Shown here: positions 35,959-45,264 of the stretch, one piece after another
Layout: each line of letters opens with the position of its first letter
How positions within the stretch are numbered: position 1 is the stretch's first letter
Source of the DNA: Polynucleobacter sp. IMCC 30228
Lineage (GTDB): Bacteria; Pseudomonadota; Gammaproteobacteria; Burkholderiales; Burkholderiaceae
Assembly (NCBI RefSeq): GCF_021395205.1
Contig: NZ_JAJVCS010000004.1
Span: 266,551-330,550, forward strand
Direction: 5' to 3'
Length of the DNA stretch: 64,000 bases
Position numbers and translations under genes: made by a program
Notes under the pieces: generated by a model
Told to the model about the DNA's origin: nothing
Seen by the model: only the letters and a program-made list of their open reading frames with translations
Database searches by the model: none

Positions 35959-38730
35959 ATGGCAACAACCACAGTAAAAGCACTCTCTCAAGAGCTCAAA
36001 CGCTCGGCAGCTGAGCTCTTGCAGCAATTAAACGCGGCTGGAATTACGAAAGAATCAGTGGACGATAAGATCACTGAAAAGGATAAGACCGTCTTGTTAG
36101 AGCATTTACAAAAAGAGCATGGTAATGCCGATACAGGCAATCGTAAAAAGATTACCTTAATTAAGCGTGAATCGTCCGAAATTCGTCAGGCCGATTCTGC
36201 TGGTCGTACCCGTACCGTTCAAGTTGAGGTGCGCAAAAAGCGAGTCTTAGTAAAGCGCGGTGATGAGGCTGCTAAAGCGGCAGTTGAAGAGCCTATCGTA
36301 AAGTCTGCATCACCTTCTGGCGGAGATAAAAAATCGATTCTTTCTGAGGAAGAGTTAGAAAAACGCGCCGCTGAAGCAACTCGTCAAGCTGAACTCTTGG
36401 CTTTGCAAGAAAATGAAATGAAGGCGGCAGAAGAGGCAAGAGAAAAGCGTCAAAAAGATGCTTTTGAAGCCGAAGAAAAAGCGACTCCCGGTGCACAGGC
36501 TGCCACTGCTAAAGTGAAATTAGAGGCCGCCAAAAAGGTTGCCAAAGAATTGCATGATGCGGCCGAAGCAAAGCTGACCGATTTACGTACACGGCGTGCG
36601 GCCGCCGAAACCGAGGCTTTAGCCATTCGCGAAATGATGAGTACCCCAGCTCGCGTACTAAAAGCCCCCAGTGAAATTGCCGCTGAAGAAGATAAAAAAG
36701 GCACTTTACATAAACCCCTAAAAGCTGATGGTGCGGACGACAAGAAAAAAACGCCAGCTAAAGTAGGCGGCAAGTTAATTAAATCCGCCGAAACTTCCTC
36801 AACTTGGCAAGAAGAAGGAGCTAAACGCAAAACAACTTTAAAAACTCGCGGCGATAGTTCGGGTGGTGTTGGTGGTGGGTGGCGTTCCGGAGGTGGTCGC
36901 AGGAAGCAACATCACGCAACTCCAGCTGCTGAGAGCAATCCCGAAACGAATTTTCAAGCGCCCACTGAGCCTATCGTGCGCGATGTGCACGTTCCAGAAA
37001 CCGTCACGGTTGCAGAGTTGGCACATAGTATGGCAGTGAAGAGTGCGGAAGTAATTAAGCTGTTGATGGGTATGGGTCAAATGGTTACCATTAACCAAGT
37101 GCTTGATCAAGATACAGCGATGATTTTGGTTGAAGAAATGGGTCATAAAGCAATTGCCTCAAAGCTCGATGATCCTGATCTCGATTTAGGTATTACTGGG
37201 CAAGACGCTGAATTATTACCTCGTCCTCCAGTAGTAACGGTAATGGGTCACGTTGATCATGGCAAGACTTCACTGCTCGATAAAATTCGTTTAGCAAAGG
37301 TAGCTTCTGGCGAAGCAGGCGGCATAACCCAACACATTGGTGCTTACCACGTTGATACGCCCCGTGGCGTCATTACTTTCCTTGATACCCCTGGTCACGA
37401 AGCTTTTACAGCGATGCGCGCCCGTGGCGCCAAGGCCACGGATATTGTTATTCTGGTAGTTGCAGCTGATGACGGTGTGATGCCGCAAACCAAAGAAGCG
37501 ATTCACCATGCTCGCGCTGCTGGAGTGACTTTAGTCGTCGCGATTAATAAAATTGATAAGCCCGACTCAAACCCTGATCGGGTGAAAACCGAATTGGTTG
37601 CTGAAGAAGTGGTTCCCGAAGAGTATGGCGGCGACTCACCTTTTATTCAGGTATCTGCCAAAACGGGTGAAGGTATCGATGCCTTGCTTGAAAACGTATT
37701 ACTGCAAGCTGAAGTGCTCGAACTCAAAGCACCACGTGATGCACCAGCCAAAGGCTTAGTCATTGAAGCACGTTTAGATAAAGGTAAAGGCCCGGTAGCG
37801 ACAATTTTGGTGCAATCGGGTACCTTACGTCGCGGCGATATGTTGTTAGCAGGTTCATCGTTTGGCCGCGTGCGCGCCATGTTAGATGAAAACGGTAAGC
37901 CTTGTAATGAGGCCGGCCCATCGATTCCAGTCGAAATTCAAGGCTTGTCAGAAGTTCCCGATGCTGGAGAAGCGGTCCAAGTTGTTCCTGATGAGCGCAA
38001 AGCGCGCGAAATTGCTTTGTTCCGTCAAGGCAAGTTCCGCGATGTGAAGTTAGCTAAAGCCCAAGCGGTTAAGTTAGAAACCTTAATGGAAAATATGGGT
38101 GAAGGCGCAATTGAGGCTAAGCTCTTGCCCATTATTATTAAGGCTGACGTTCAAGGATCACAAGAGGCTTTATCACAATCATTGCAAAAGTTATCTACCC
38201 CTGAAGTAAAAGTGCAAATTGTGCACGCAGGTGTAGGCGGCATTACTGAAACCGATGTGAACTTAGCGGTAGCTTCGAAAGCCGTCATTATTGGCTTTAA
38301 TTCTCGCGCCGATGCCTTAGCGCGTAAATTGGCCGAAAACAATGGTGTTGATATTCGTTATCACAACATTATTTATGACGCAGTCGATGAAGTTAAATTG
38401 GCTTTAGGCGGCATGCTCACACCTGATAAGAAAGAGGAAATAACCGGTTTAGTAGAAATTCGCCAAGTCTTCACCGTTTCTAAGGTTGGGTCGATTGCAG
38501 GGTGCATGGTTTTAGAGGGCGTAATTAAACGCAATTCAAAAGTCCGTTTACTGCGCGATAACGTCGTTACTTGGACTGGTGAATTAGATTCGCTTAAACG
38601 TTTTAAAGATGACGTGAAAGAAGTCAAAGGCGGCTTTGAATGTGGCCTGTCACTCAAAAACCAAAATGATATTCAAGAGGGTGATCAACTCGAAGTTTTT
38701 GAAGTCACTGAAGTCGCTAGAACACTTTAA
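35959..38730 (+). CDS. infB: translation initiation factor IF-2
   Basis: A 923-residue GTPase that places initiator tRNA on the 30S subunit. The N-terminal IF2_N domain ([20 protein letters not shown]) is followed by a long Lys/Glu/Ala-rich helix-forming linker (about 90-330), a second IF2_N module ([20 protein letters not shown]) and the G domain: GHVDHGKTS from residue 430, DTPGHEAF, and NKIDKP. Domains II-IV follow with the fMet-tRNA-binding C-terminus. Ribosome binding site GAGGAAGCAGGGT precedes the ATG. Confidence 0.97.
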   Translation: MATTTVKALSQELKRSAAELLQQLNAAGITKESVDDKITEKDKTVLLEHLQKEHGNADTGNRKKITLIKRESSEIRQADSAGRTRTVQVEVRKKRVLVKRGDEAAKAAVEEPIVKSASPSGGDKKSILSEEELEKRAAEATRQAELLALQENEMKAAEEAREKRQKDAFEAEEKATPGAQAATAKVKLEAAKKVAKELHDAAEAKLTDLRTRRAAAETEALAIREMMSTPARVLKAPSEIAAEEDKKGTLHKPLKADGADDKKKTPAKVGGKLIKSAETSSTWQEEGAKRKTTLKTRGDSSGGVGGGWRSGGGRRKQHHATPAAESNPETNFQAPTEPIVRDVHVPETVTVAELAHSMAVKSAEVIKLLMGMGQMVTINQVLDQDTAMILVEEMGHKAIASKLDDPDLDLGITGQDAELLPRPPVVTVMGHVDHGKTSLLDKIRLAKVASGEAGGITQHIGAYHVDTPRGVITFLDTPGHEAFTAMRARGAKATDIVILVVAADDGVMPQTKEAIHHARAAGVTLVVAINKIDKPDSNPDRVKTELVAEEVVPEEYGGDSPFIQVSAKTGEGIDALLENVLLQAEVLELKAPRDAPAKGLVIEARLDKGKGPVATILVQSGTLRRGDMLLAGSSFGRVRAMLDENGKPCNEAGPSIPVEIQGLSEVPDAGEAVQVVPDERKAREIALFRQGKFRDVKLAKAQAVKLETLMENMGEGAIEAKLLPIIIKADVQGSQEALSQSLQKLSTPEVKVQIVHAGVGGITETDVNLAVASKAVIIGFNSRADALARKLAENNGVDIRYHNIIYDAVDEVKLALGGMLTPDKKEEITGLVEIRQVFTVSKVGSIAGCMVLEGVIKRNSKVRLLRDNVVTWTGELDSLKRFKDDVKEVKGGFECGLSLKNQNDIQEGDQLEVFEVTEVARTL

Positions 38731-38745
38731 GTTCCAGCCAATACT

Positions 38746-39117
38746 ATGCATAAAACGAGCCCGCATCGCAATGAACGATTAGCCGACCAAATTCAACGTG
38801 ATTTGGCTGAGCTGATTCCCCGTGAACTGCGTGATAAATCTTTGGGTTTAATTACCTTGCAAGGGGTTGAGTTATCACCCGATTTAGCCCATGCCAAAGT
38901 TTTTTTTACTGTATTAGGTGCTGAGCCCGATCATGCTTTAGCCGCCTTGCAAGAAAAAGCTGGCTACTTGCATTCCATCTTATTTAAACGCCTGCATATT
39001 CACACTATTCCTACTTTGCATTTTGTGCACGACACTTCCGTTGAGCGTGGTATTGAGATGTCGCGCTTAATTGATCAAGCTGTGCAAAGTGATCAAGCTG
39101 GCGAGACTAAAGACTAA
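38746..39117 (+). CDS. rbfA: 30S ribosome-binding factor RbfA
   Basis: A 123-residue KH-fold protein for maturation of the 16S rRNA 5' end and cold adaptation. Marks: [40 protein letters not shown] and the C-terminal [20 protein letters not shown]. It lies 15 bases after infB and 18 bases before truB, the standard order. Confidence 0.95.
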   Translation: MHKTSPHRNERLADQIQRDLAELIPRELRDKSLGLITLQGVELSPDLAHAKVFFTVLGAEPDHALAALQEKAGYLHSILFKRLHIHTIPTLHFVHDTSVERGIEMSRLIDQAVQSDQAGETKD

Positions 39118-39135
39118 GCGAAGACCGAGATTCTT

Positions 39136-40059
39136 ATGTCACAACGGGTTGATGGAGTGGTATTGCTAGATAAGCCTGTGGGTCTTAGCTCCCAAGGCGC
39201 GGTCACTGCGGTGAAGCGTGCTTTGCAGGCTGAGAAAGCCGGCCACACGGGCACCCTCGATCCAATGGCTACCGGACTCTTACCGATTTGTCTGGGAGAG
39301 GCGACTAAATATTCACAAGATTTATTAGATGCCGATAAAACCTATATCGCCCAAATTCGTTTTGGTATTCGTACCAGCACGGGCGATGCGGAAGGCGATA
39401 TTATTGAACAGCATGTCTTACCGGAATTTGCTGATGCGGCAGCTTTGCAAGCGGCTTTAGAGGCGCTTTTGCCCCGCTTTACTGGACCTATTTTACAAGT
39501 TCCGCCCATGTATTCTGCGCTTAAGCGGGATGGCAAGCCTTTGTATGAGTATGCTCGCGCTGGGGTTGAATTAGAGCGCACTGCGCGCGATATTACCATT
39601 CATTCCATTCGCTGGCTTGCAATTCAATGGCCTGAAGCGACTCTAGAAGTAAGTTGTAGTAAGGGTACGTATATTCGCGTTTTGGCTGAAGATCTTGGCG
39701 CGATGTTGGGTTGCGGGGCGCATTTAGTCGGCTTACGTCGCACCGCTGTGGGTCATTTATCGTTACAACAATCGATTACTTTAGATGCCTTGCAAACCAA
39801 AGGAGCTGAAAAAGGAGTTGACTTACTTCCCATTGACGCTTTGTTACAAACCTTGCCACAATTAACGGTCGATGAGTTTCAGGCAAAACGTCTCGGTCTT
39901 GGCCAGCGCGTCCCGTTAGCACTAAGCCATGCCATCCCTTGGGCCGATGTTTTAGTGCGCATTTATCGTGCTACTTCTGCGCCCCATAATTTTATTGGCA
40001 CTGCTGATTGGCGCTCTGGCGTCCTTCATCCACGACGCCTGATTTCCCAAGTTTCTTAA
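39136..40059 (+). CDS. truB: tRNA pseudouridine(55) synthase TruB
   Basis: A 307-residue enzyme that makes pseudouridine 55 in the T-loop of tRNAs. The catalytic aspartate is D42 in GHTGTLDPMATG; other marks are VVLLDKPVGLSSQGAV, PMYSALKRDGKPLYEYAR and SKGTYIRVLAEDLG. A C-terminal PUA-like region ends the protein. Last gene of the rimP operon proper; typA starts 32 bases on. Confidence 0.96.
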   Translation: MSQRVDGVVLLDKPVGLSSQGAVTAVKRALQAEKAGHTGTLDPMATGLLPICLGEATKYSQDLLDADKTYIAQIRFGIRTSTGDAEGDIIEQHVLPEFADAAALQAALEALLPRFTGPILQVPPMYSALKRDGKPLYEYARAGVELERTARDITIHSIRWLAIQWPEATLEVSCSKGTYIRVLAEDLGAMLGCGAHLVGLRRTAVGHLSLQQSITLDALQTKGAEKGVDLLPIDALLQTLPQLTVDEFQAKRLGLGQRVPLALSHAIPWADVLVRIYRATSAPHNFIGTADWRSGVLHPRRLISQVS

Positions 40060-40091
40060 TTTATTTCCCTTTCCTTAGATAGAAGCATTAC

Positions 40092-41909
40092 ATGACCAAA
40101 CGCGCCCTTCGTAATATTGCCATCATCGCTCACGTTGACCACGGTAAAACTACTTTAGTAGATCAACTGCTGCGTCAGTCTGGCACTTTCCGTAGCAATG
40201 AAAAAATGACTGAACGGGTGATGGACTCGAACGATCTTGAAAGAGAGCGTGGTATTACGATTTTGTCGAAGAATTGTGCAGTTGAATACGATGGTACGCA
40301 TATTAATATTGTCGATACGCCAGGCCATGCAGACTTTGGCGGCGAAGTAGAGCGCGTGCTCTCGATGGTGGATGGCGTGTTGTTGTTAGTCGATGCGGTT
40401 GAGGGCCCCATGCCACAAACCCGCTTTGTGACCAAGAAAGCGCTGGCACTAGGATTAAAGCCAATCGTGGTCGTAAATAAAGTCGACCGCCCTGGCGCCC
40501 GTTGCGATTATGTAATTAATGCCACATTTGAGTTGTTTGACAAGTTGGGCGCCACTGAAGAGCAGCTCGACTTTCCAGTAATCTTTGCTTCGGGTTTAAA
40601 TGGCTACGCTGGTCTTACTGAGGATGTACGCTCGGGCGACATGCGCCCTTTATTTGATGCCGTATTAGAGCATGTGCCAGTGCGCGATGATGATCCCGAC
40701 GGCGCCTTGCAATTTCAAATTTCGTCAATTGATTACAACAGCTATGTTGGCAAGATTGGTATTGGTCGGGTTAATCGTGGCCGTGTTAAGCCAGGTATGG
40801 AGGTCATTTGCATGAATGGCCCAGATGGCTTGCCATTTAAGGGCAAAGTAAATCAGGTGCTGAAATTTAAGGGGCTTGAGCGCGAGGTTGTGGATGAAGC
40901 GATTGCTGGCGATATTGCTTTAGTTAACGGCATTGATGAGTTAGCCATTGGTACGACGATTTGCTCACCGGATACCCCGGACCCATTGCCGATGCTAAAA
41001 ATTGATGAGCCTACTTTAACTATGAATTTTATGGTAAATACCAGCCCATTAGCGGGTCGCGAAGGCAAGTTTGTGACGAGTCGCCAAATTCGTGAGCGCT
41101 TAGATCGCGAATTAAAATCGAATATGGCTTTACGGGTCCGGGAAACCGATGACGACACGGTGTTCGAAGTTTCAGGTCGCGGGGAATTGCATTTAACGAT
41201 TTTGGTTGAAACCATGCGCCGCGAAGGCTTTGAAATGGCCGTTTCTCGCCCGCGTGTTGTCTTTCACGAAGAAAATGGCGTAAAAATGGAGCCCTTTGAA
41301 AACCTAACCGTTGACGTTGAAGATGCGACTCAGGGCAGCGTCATGGAAGAGTTGGGAAAGCGTAAAGGTGAATTACTCGACATGGTAAGCGACGGTAAAG
41401 GCCGCACCCGCTTAGAGTACCGCATTCCCGCACGTGGCCTGATTGGCTTTCAAGGCGATTTCATGACAATGACCCGCGGCAATGGCTTGCTGAGTCATAC
41501 CTTTGATGCCTACTATCCTGCTAAAGATGGCATTCTAGGCGAGCGTCATAATGGGGTATTAATTAGCCAAGATGATGGTGAGGCTGTGGCATATGCAATT
41601 TGGAAACTACAAGATCGTGGGCGGATGTTTGTTAGCCATGGCAGCCCTGTATATGAGGGTATGGTAATTGGTATTCATAGTCGCGATAACGACATTGTGG
41701 TCAACCCCATTAAGGGCAAGCAATTAACCAACGTGCGCTCATCAGGAACTGATGAGGCCGTGCGCCTCGTTACCCCAATTGATTTAACTTTGGAATATGC
41801 AGTTGAGTTTATTAGTGATGATGAGTTAGTAGAGGTGACTCCCAAAAGTGTGCGGGTACGTAAACGGTATCTTAAAGAGCATGAGCGTAAGAAAGCCTCC
41901 CGCGAGTAA
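40092..41909 (+). CDS. typA: ribosome-binding GTPase TypA/BipA
   Basis: A 605-residue EF-G-like translational GTPase involved in 50S assembly at low temperature and stress. G motifs: AHVDHGKTT (12-20), RGITILSKNCAV, DTPGHADFGGEVERVL and VVNKVDRPGAR. The C-terminal domain unique to the family includes RGLIGFQGDFMTMTRG. Its 3' end overlaps the dusA start by 29 bases. Confidence 0.97.
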   Translation: MTKRALRNIAIIAHVDHGKTTLVDQLLRQSGTFRSNEKMTERVMDSNDLERERGITILSKNCAVEYDGTHINIVDTPGHADFGGEVERVLSMVDGVLLLVDAVEGPMPQTRFVTKKALALGLKPIVVVNKVDRPGARCDYVINATFELFDKLGATEEQLDFPVIFASGLNGYAGLTEDVRSGDMRPLFDAVLEHVPVRDDDPDGALQFQISSIDYNSYVGKIGIGRVNRGRVKPGMEVICMNGPDGLPFKGKVNQVLKFKGLEREVVDEAIAGDIALVNGIDELAIGTTICSPDTPDPLPMLKIDEPTLTMNFMVNTSPLAGREGKFVTSRQIRERLDRELKSNMALRVRETDDDTVFEVSGRGELHLTILVETMRREGFEMAVSRPRVVFHEENGVKMEPFENLTVDVEDATQGSVMEELGKRKGELLDMVSDGKGRTRLEYRIPARGLIGFQGDFMTMTRGNGLLSHTFDAYYPAKDGILGERHNGVLISQDDGEAVAYAIWKLQDRGRMFVSHGSPVYEGMVIGIHSRDNDIVVNPIKGKQLTNVRSSGTDEAVRLVTPIDLTLEYAVEFISDDELVEVTPKSVRVRKRYLKEHERKKASRE

Positions 41910-42975
41910 ACGCTTAGCGGTTGCCCCGATGATGGACTGGACTGATCGACATTGTCGATCATTTCATCGTCAACTTTCAAAAAAAGCAGTGCTGTATTCT
42001 GAAATGGTCACAACGGGTGCTTTATTGCATGGCGATATTCCGCGCCATCTTGACTATTCTGCTACAGAACACCCCCTCGTTTTGCAATTGGGCGGTAGTG
42101 AGCCAGATGATTTAGCTCGGTGCGCAGTCTTGGCCGAGCAGTGGGGCTATAGTGAAATTGATTTGAATTGTGGTTGCCCTTCAGAGCGAGTCCAGCGGGG
42201 CTCGTTTGGCGCGTGCTTAATGGCCGAACCTGAATTAGTGGCTCAATGTGTTCGGGCCATGAGCCAGGCTACACATTTACCCATTTCGGTAAAGCAGCGC
42301 TTAGGTTTAAATCAAATGGATGCCTCTACCTCGCCAAATGATTATCAATTTGCCTTGAACTTCATTTTGGCCGTGGCTGATGCGGGGGCTCAGCAAGTGA
42401 CGATTCATGCGCGCAATGCTGTATTAAAAGGCTTATCGCCTAAAGAAAATCGCACCAAACCGCCACTACATTACGCGGTAGCAGCGCAACTGCGGCGGGA
42501 TGCCCAAACACATTTTCCAGCGCTCAAGGTTTTACTAAATGGTGGGCTTGAAAATAATGCACAAATCGCTGGGCATTGGCAAGACTTTGATGGTTTTATG
42601 GTGGGGCGCTCCGCCTATCACTTTCCCGCTATGTTATTGGGTTGGGATGATTTACTTGAGAGCAATGGGGAGGCTGCCGGATATTTACTTTGCGAAACCG
42701 AGTGGCACCGCATTCAAATCGGTTTAGTGCGCCAATCTCAAGCTTGGTTTGACTGGTGCAATGAGGCAAATAAACCCTTTTATTTGGGGGCAATAACCCG
42801 CCATATTATTGGCTTGGCACACGGCAGAGCAGGCTCACGATATTGGCGACAGCGTTTATCAGATCATCATGCGCTAGCGCGGGTACAGAGTAAAGCCGCC
42901 ATTGCCGACTTTTTCCTTGAGGCTAGCCTTGAGCTTGGCGATTGGGCTGCCTTTGACCTAGAAACTGCCCTATAA
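41881..42975 (+). CDS. dusA: tRNA-dihydrouridine(20/20a) synthase DusA
   Basis: A 364-residue FMN enzyme that reduces U20/U20a in tRNA D-loops. The ATG at 41881, inside the typA 3' end, gives the expected N-terminus (RLAVAPMMDWTDRHCRSFHR). Marks: SEMVTTGALLHGD, EIDLNCGCPSERVQRGSFGA with the catalytic cysteine, and HARNAVLKGLSPKENR, which is specific for DusA. The reading overlap with typA is in another frame. Its TAA stop is part of a TATAAT ahead of tRNA-His. Confidence 0.94.
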   Translation: MSVRKPPASKRLAVAPMMDWTDRHCRSFHRQLSKKAVLYSEMVTTGALLHGDIPRHLDYSATEHPLVLQLGGSEPDDLARCAVLAEQWGYSEIDLNCGCPSERVQRGSFGACLMAEPELVAQCVRAMSQATHLPISVKQRLGLNQMDASTSPNDYQFALNFILAVADAGAQQVTIHARNAVLKGLSPKENRTKPPLHYAVAAQLRRDAQTHFPALKVLLNGGLENNAQIAGHWQDFDGFMVGRSAYHFPAMLLGWDDLLESNGEAAGYLLCETEWHRIQIGLVRQSQAWFDWCNEANKPFYLGAITRHIIGLAHGRAGSRYWRQRLSDHHALARVQSKAAIADFFLEASLELGDWAAFDLETAL

Positions 42976-42976
42976 T
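42971..42976 (+). promoter_or_regulatory. -10 box (TATAAT) for tRNA-His, overlapping the dusA stop
   Basis: TATAAT contains the dusA stop codon and lies 14 bases before the tRNA. TTGACC at 42953 resembles a -35 but the 12-base spacing is too short, so the -35 is uncertain. Confidence 0.5.
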
Positions 42977-42990
42977 TTGATTTCTACGAT

Positions 42991-43067
42991 GGTGGCTGTA
43001 GCTCAGCTGGTAGAGTCCAGGATTGTGATTCCTGTTGTCGCGGGTTCGAGTCCCGTCAGCCACCCCA
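42991..43067 (+). tRNA. tRNA-His (GTG)
   Basis: A complete cloverleaf. The acceptor arms GTGGCTG and CAGCCAC pair, with the extra G-1 (42991) facing C73, the histidine identity pair. The anticodon stem CAGGA/TCCTG encloses the loop TTGTGAT with anticodon GTG at 43025-43027. The T-loop is GTTCGAG and CCA is encoded at 43065-43067. Confidence 0.97.
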
Positions 43068-43074
43068 AATCAAT

Positions 43075-43458
43075 TTAGTCGCCATTTTTTAATTTAGGGT
43101 TGAATGTCGCCATTTTTTTACTATCGATTAAACGCATCGACCAATTTGCAAAAGCGCGTTGCTTAATTTTTTTAGTACCTAAAGTAAAAATATTGTAATG
43201 ACGTTGGTCATTTTTAATTGAACTCCATAGCGTCTCAATTGCAGCAGCTGGCCCTTCAATAATTTGACAAAAGCGATTTCCCTCGCAAGATAAAACGCCC
43301 GTAATATTGAGACTGCTATTTCGCGCAATAGCCAGGTCGACTAATTGCATTAATTCAAGAGTTTCGAGGGGCTGTTTCAGTTCACTCACATAGCTCAGGC
43401 TTACCAGCTCGGTATCGCCGACCGGACCTGAAGAGGGGTGGGTTGTTTGTAAAGCCAT
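43075..43458 (-). CDS. stand-alone BLUF-domain blue-light photoreceptor
   Basis: A 127-residue protein that is nearly all BLUF domain. All key flavin-pocket residues are present at AppA-like spacing: Y23 (SLSYVSEL), N47 (ARNSSLNITGVL), Q65 (FCQIIEGP), W106 and M108 (NWSMRL). The domain binds FAD and rearranges hydrogen bonds on blue light. With no output domain attached, signalling must go through a partner. The gene lies opposite tRNA-His, with a 490-base gap upstream and a small winged-helix gene beyond it on the other strand, a possible partner but only by position. Confidence 0.9.
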   Translation of the reverse strand: MALQTTHPSSGPVGDTELVSLSYVSELKQPLETLELMQLVDLAIARNSSLNITGVLSCEGNRFCQIIEGPAAAIETLWSSIKNDQRHYNIFTLGTKKIKQRAFANWSMRLIDSKKMATFNPKLKNGD

Positions 43459-43947
43459 GCGTGTACTATAGTCTATTTATTGTGCTTATTAAATTAAATA
43501 CTATCTTGTGATGAATTTAGTAATAAAGTGGAAATTACCTAAAATTCTCAAAATATTTTTTAAGCAGAAATACATACTAGGGTTATGTGTAGTTTGCTAA
43601 CTCTGTTGCTGACGTAAAAATATTATCCTCGACTGGGGGGCTACTGATCGCGGGCTCTTTGGAGCAATTTTTTCCAATACATTACCTTCCGCATTGGGCT
43701 TAATCCTCTGGCAGGATCTTGAAAAAAATACTAATGATTGCAATAGGGTTAATTAGAGAAGCAATTGCTTTGAATCACGATTTGAGGCGGGCAAAAATGA
43801 TTCTATTTTCCATATCTACCAAAAATATTAAAAATAATAATTCTTAGATGACATTTGTTAGACAACTTTGAATGGCGCACGCAGAAAAAATAGCAAGATA
43901 ATGCTATAGTGCAATACCTTAACAACAACTTTGGATTATTACTTACT
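43459..43947. other. 489-base intergenic region between divergent BLUF and winged-helix genes
   Basis: A+T-rich, with stops in all frames at short intervals. The longest open stretch I found is about 40 codons without a start (plus strand, roughly 43613-43760, including SNTLPSALGLILWQDLEK by translation); it has no recognisable motif and may be a gene remnant or chance. TATAGT at 43905 could be the -10 box of the winged-helix gene. No RNA gene or repeat is seen. Confidence 0.5.
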
Positions 43948-44292
43948 ATGAAATCAAGCGTAGCCTATCTTCGATACCTAAACTTAACTAAGAGCATTGA
44001 AGCAACGCCTGCAGCTCCCAGTCTTGACTTAATTGAACGTGAGGTGCTAAGTGCGTTGGCATTGCGCTGGAATAAAGATCAACCAATTTTAATTGCCGAT
44101 GCCATTTCTTTAAAAGAGATTGCCTCACAAGCAACCTTACATGGTCGCTTAAAACAATTAAAGAAAAAAGGCATGGTAAAAATAGTTCTCGATTCTAGTG
44201 ATGGCCGCAGAAAATACATTGAGCCAACCCAAAAGACCTGTAACTATTTCGATCAAATGGCTAAATGCGTTATCAAGGCAGCTAAGATCTAG
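43948..44292 (+). CDS. small winged-helix DNA-binding protein (MarR-like)
   Basis: A 114-residue protein. The ATG at 43948 is preferred to the GTG at 43909. It shows a winged-helix pattern: LIEREVLSALALRWN (helix 1), ISLKEIASQATLHGRLKQL (helix-turn-helix), KKKGMVKIVLDSSDGRRKY (wing) and a C-terminal helix NYFDQMAKCVIKAAK. This resembles MarR/PadR-type regulators but lacks their usual dimerisation helices. Targets unknown; it is 16 bases from the convergent TctC gene and divergent to the BLUF gene. Confidence 0.72.
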   Translation: MKSSVAYLRYLNLTKSIEATPAAPSLDLIEREVLSALALRWNKDQPILIADAISLKEIASQATLHGRLKQLKKKGMVKIVLDSSDGRRKYIEPTQKTCNYFDQMAKCVIKAAKI

Positions 44293-44307
44293 TTACTGTA
44301 GGTTTTT

Positions 44308-45264
44308 TTATTTAAGTAAGCCCGCATTCTTCGCGTCTTCTAGGGCGCCAGGTGTTTTTTCTTTCATGAATGCGGGTATTTTGTTGAGGGGGATGTCAAC
44401 CAAGACAAATCCAGCTTCTTCAAGCCGCTTTTTGTTGTCTGCATCGGCATTCAAGAGCGCAAAATAATCTGACATTTTCTGTTGCAATGCTTTCGGCGTT
44501 GCTTTGGGCATCGCCACTCCGCGATAGGCACCATCAATCCAACTTAAGCCTAATTCTTTGAAGGTTGGCACCTCGGGTAGCGAGGGATGACGCTTTTCAG
44601 TAGCTACTGCGAGCGTACGAACCTTCCCTTTTTGTTGAATTGCTAAAGGTAAATAGCCCATTGCACCGTCCACATGCATGCCAATGAGCGAGGAAATTAA
44701 ATCACCCGTGCCTTTAAAAGGAATGTACTGTACATTGACGCCAGCTAATTTATTGAGGCGTTCAGTCGCCATATGATTGGCAGAAAATTGGGCTGAGCCA
44801 GCTAAGGTCATTTTTCCTGGATTCTTTTTGGCAGCAGCGATAAATTCTTGATACGTTTTGTATGGACTATCAGCCGAGACCATTAATGCATCAGGGGTGA
44901 AGTGATAGTAATAAATTGCATTAATATCATCGGTTTTATATTGGGTGCTGGGCTCGAGCGGTTGCAAAATAATATGCGGAATATTGACGCCCACTACGAT
45001 TGTGCCATCGGCTGCATAGGTATTGAGTTGCGACCACACAAGGGCGCCCCCTGCGCCAGCACGGTTGACCACAATCATCGGTTGATTATATTTTTTAGCA
45101 GAAACATCGGCTTGTAAACGTGCCACTAAATCTGATTCACCTGCAGCTGGAAACGGAATAATGTATTGAATGGTTTTATCAGGCAACGGTTGCGCCCATA
45201 CGCTTAGATTAATTAGAGCAAAGGTGCATAGTACAGATAGCGGAATCCAGCGACGTATTTTCAT
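44308..45264 (-). CDS. Bug/TctC family solute-binding protein
   Basis: A 318-residue periplasmic receptor. The ATG at 45264 is preferred to one six codons upstream because GAGGAAAT precedes it and it overlaps the tartrate dehydrogenase stop by four bases (ATGA). Signal peptide: WIPLSVLCTFALINLSVWA. Blocks: IIPFPAAGESDLVARLQADV, VNRAGAGGALVW and VQYIPFKGTGDL. The usual DGYTL block is altered to ADGTIVVGV. Coupling with the dehydrogenase suggests it binds that enzyme's hydroxydicarboxylate, such as tartrate or malate. No tctAB nearby. Confidence 0.88.
   Translation of the reverse strand: MKIRRWIPLSVLCTFALINLSVWAQPLPDKTIQYIIPFPAAGESDLVARLQADVSAKKYNQPMIVVNRAGAGGALVWSQLNTYAADGTIVVGVNIPHIILQPLEPSTQYKTDDINAIYYYHFTPDALMVSADSPYKTYQEFIAAAKKNPGKMTLAGSAQFSANHMATERLNKLAGVNVQYIPFKGTGDLISSLIGMHVDGAMGYLPLAIQQKGKVRTLAVATEKRHPSLPEVPTFKELGLSWIDGAYRGVAMPKATPKALQQKMSDYFALLNADADNKKRLEEAGFVLVDIPLNKIPAFMKEKTPGALEDAKNAGLLK

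Noticed and set aside
36450..36830. Long open frame antisense to the infB linker region
   Set aside because: It mirrors the Lys/Glu/Ala-rich codons of IF2 and has no ribosome binding site or recognisable domain; several similar antisense frames lie in nusA, typA and rimP.
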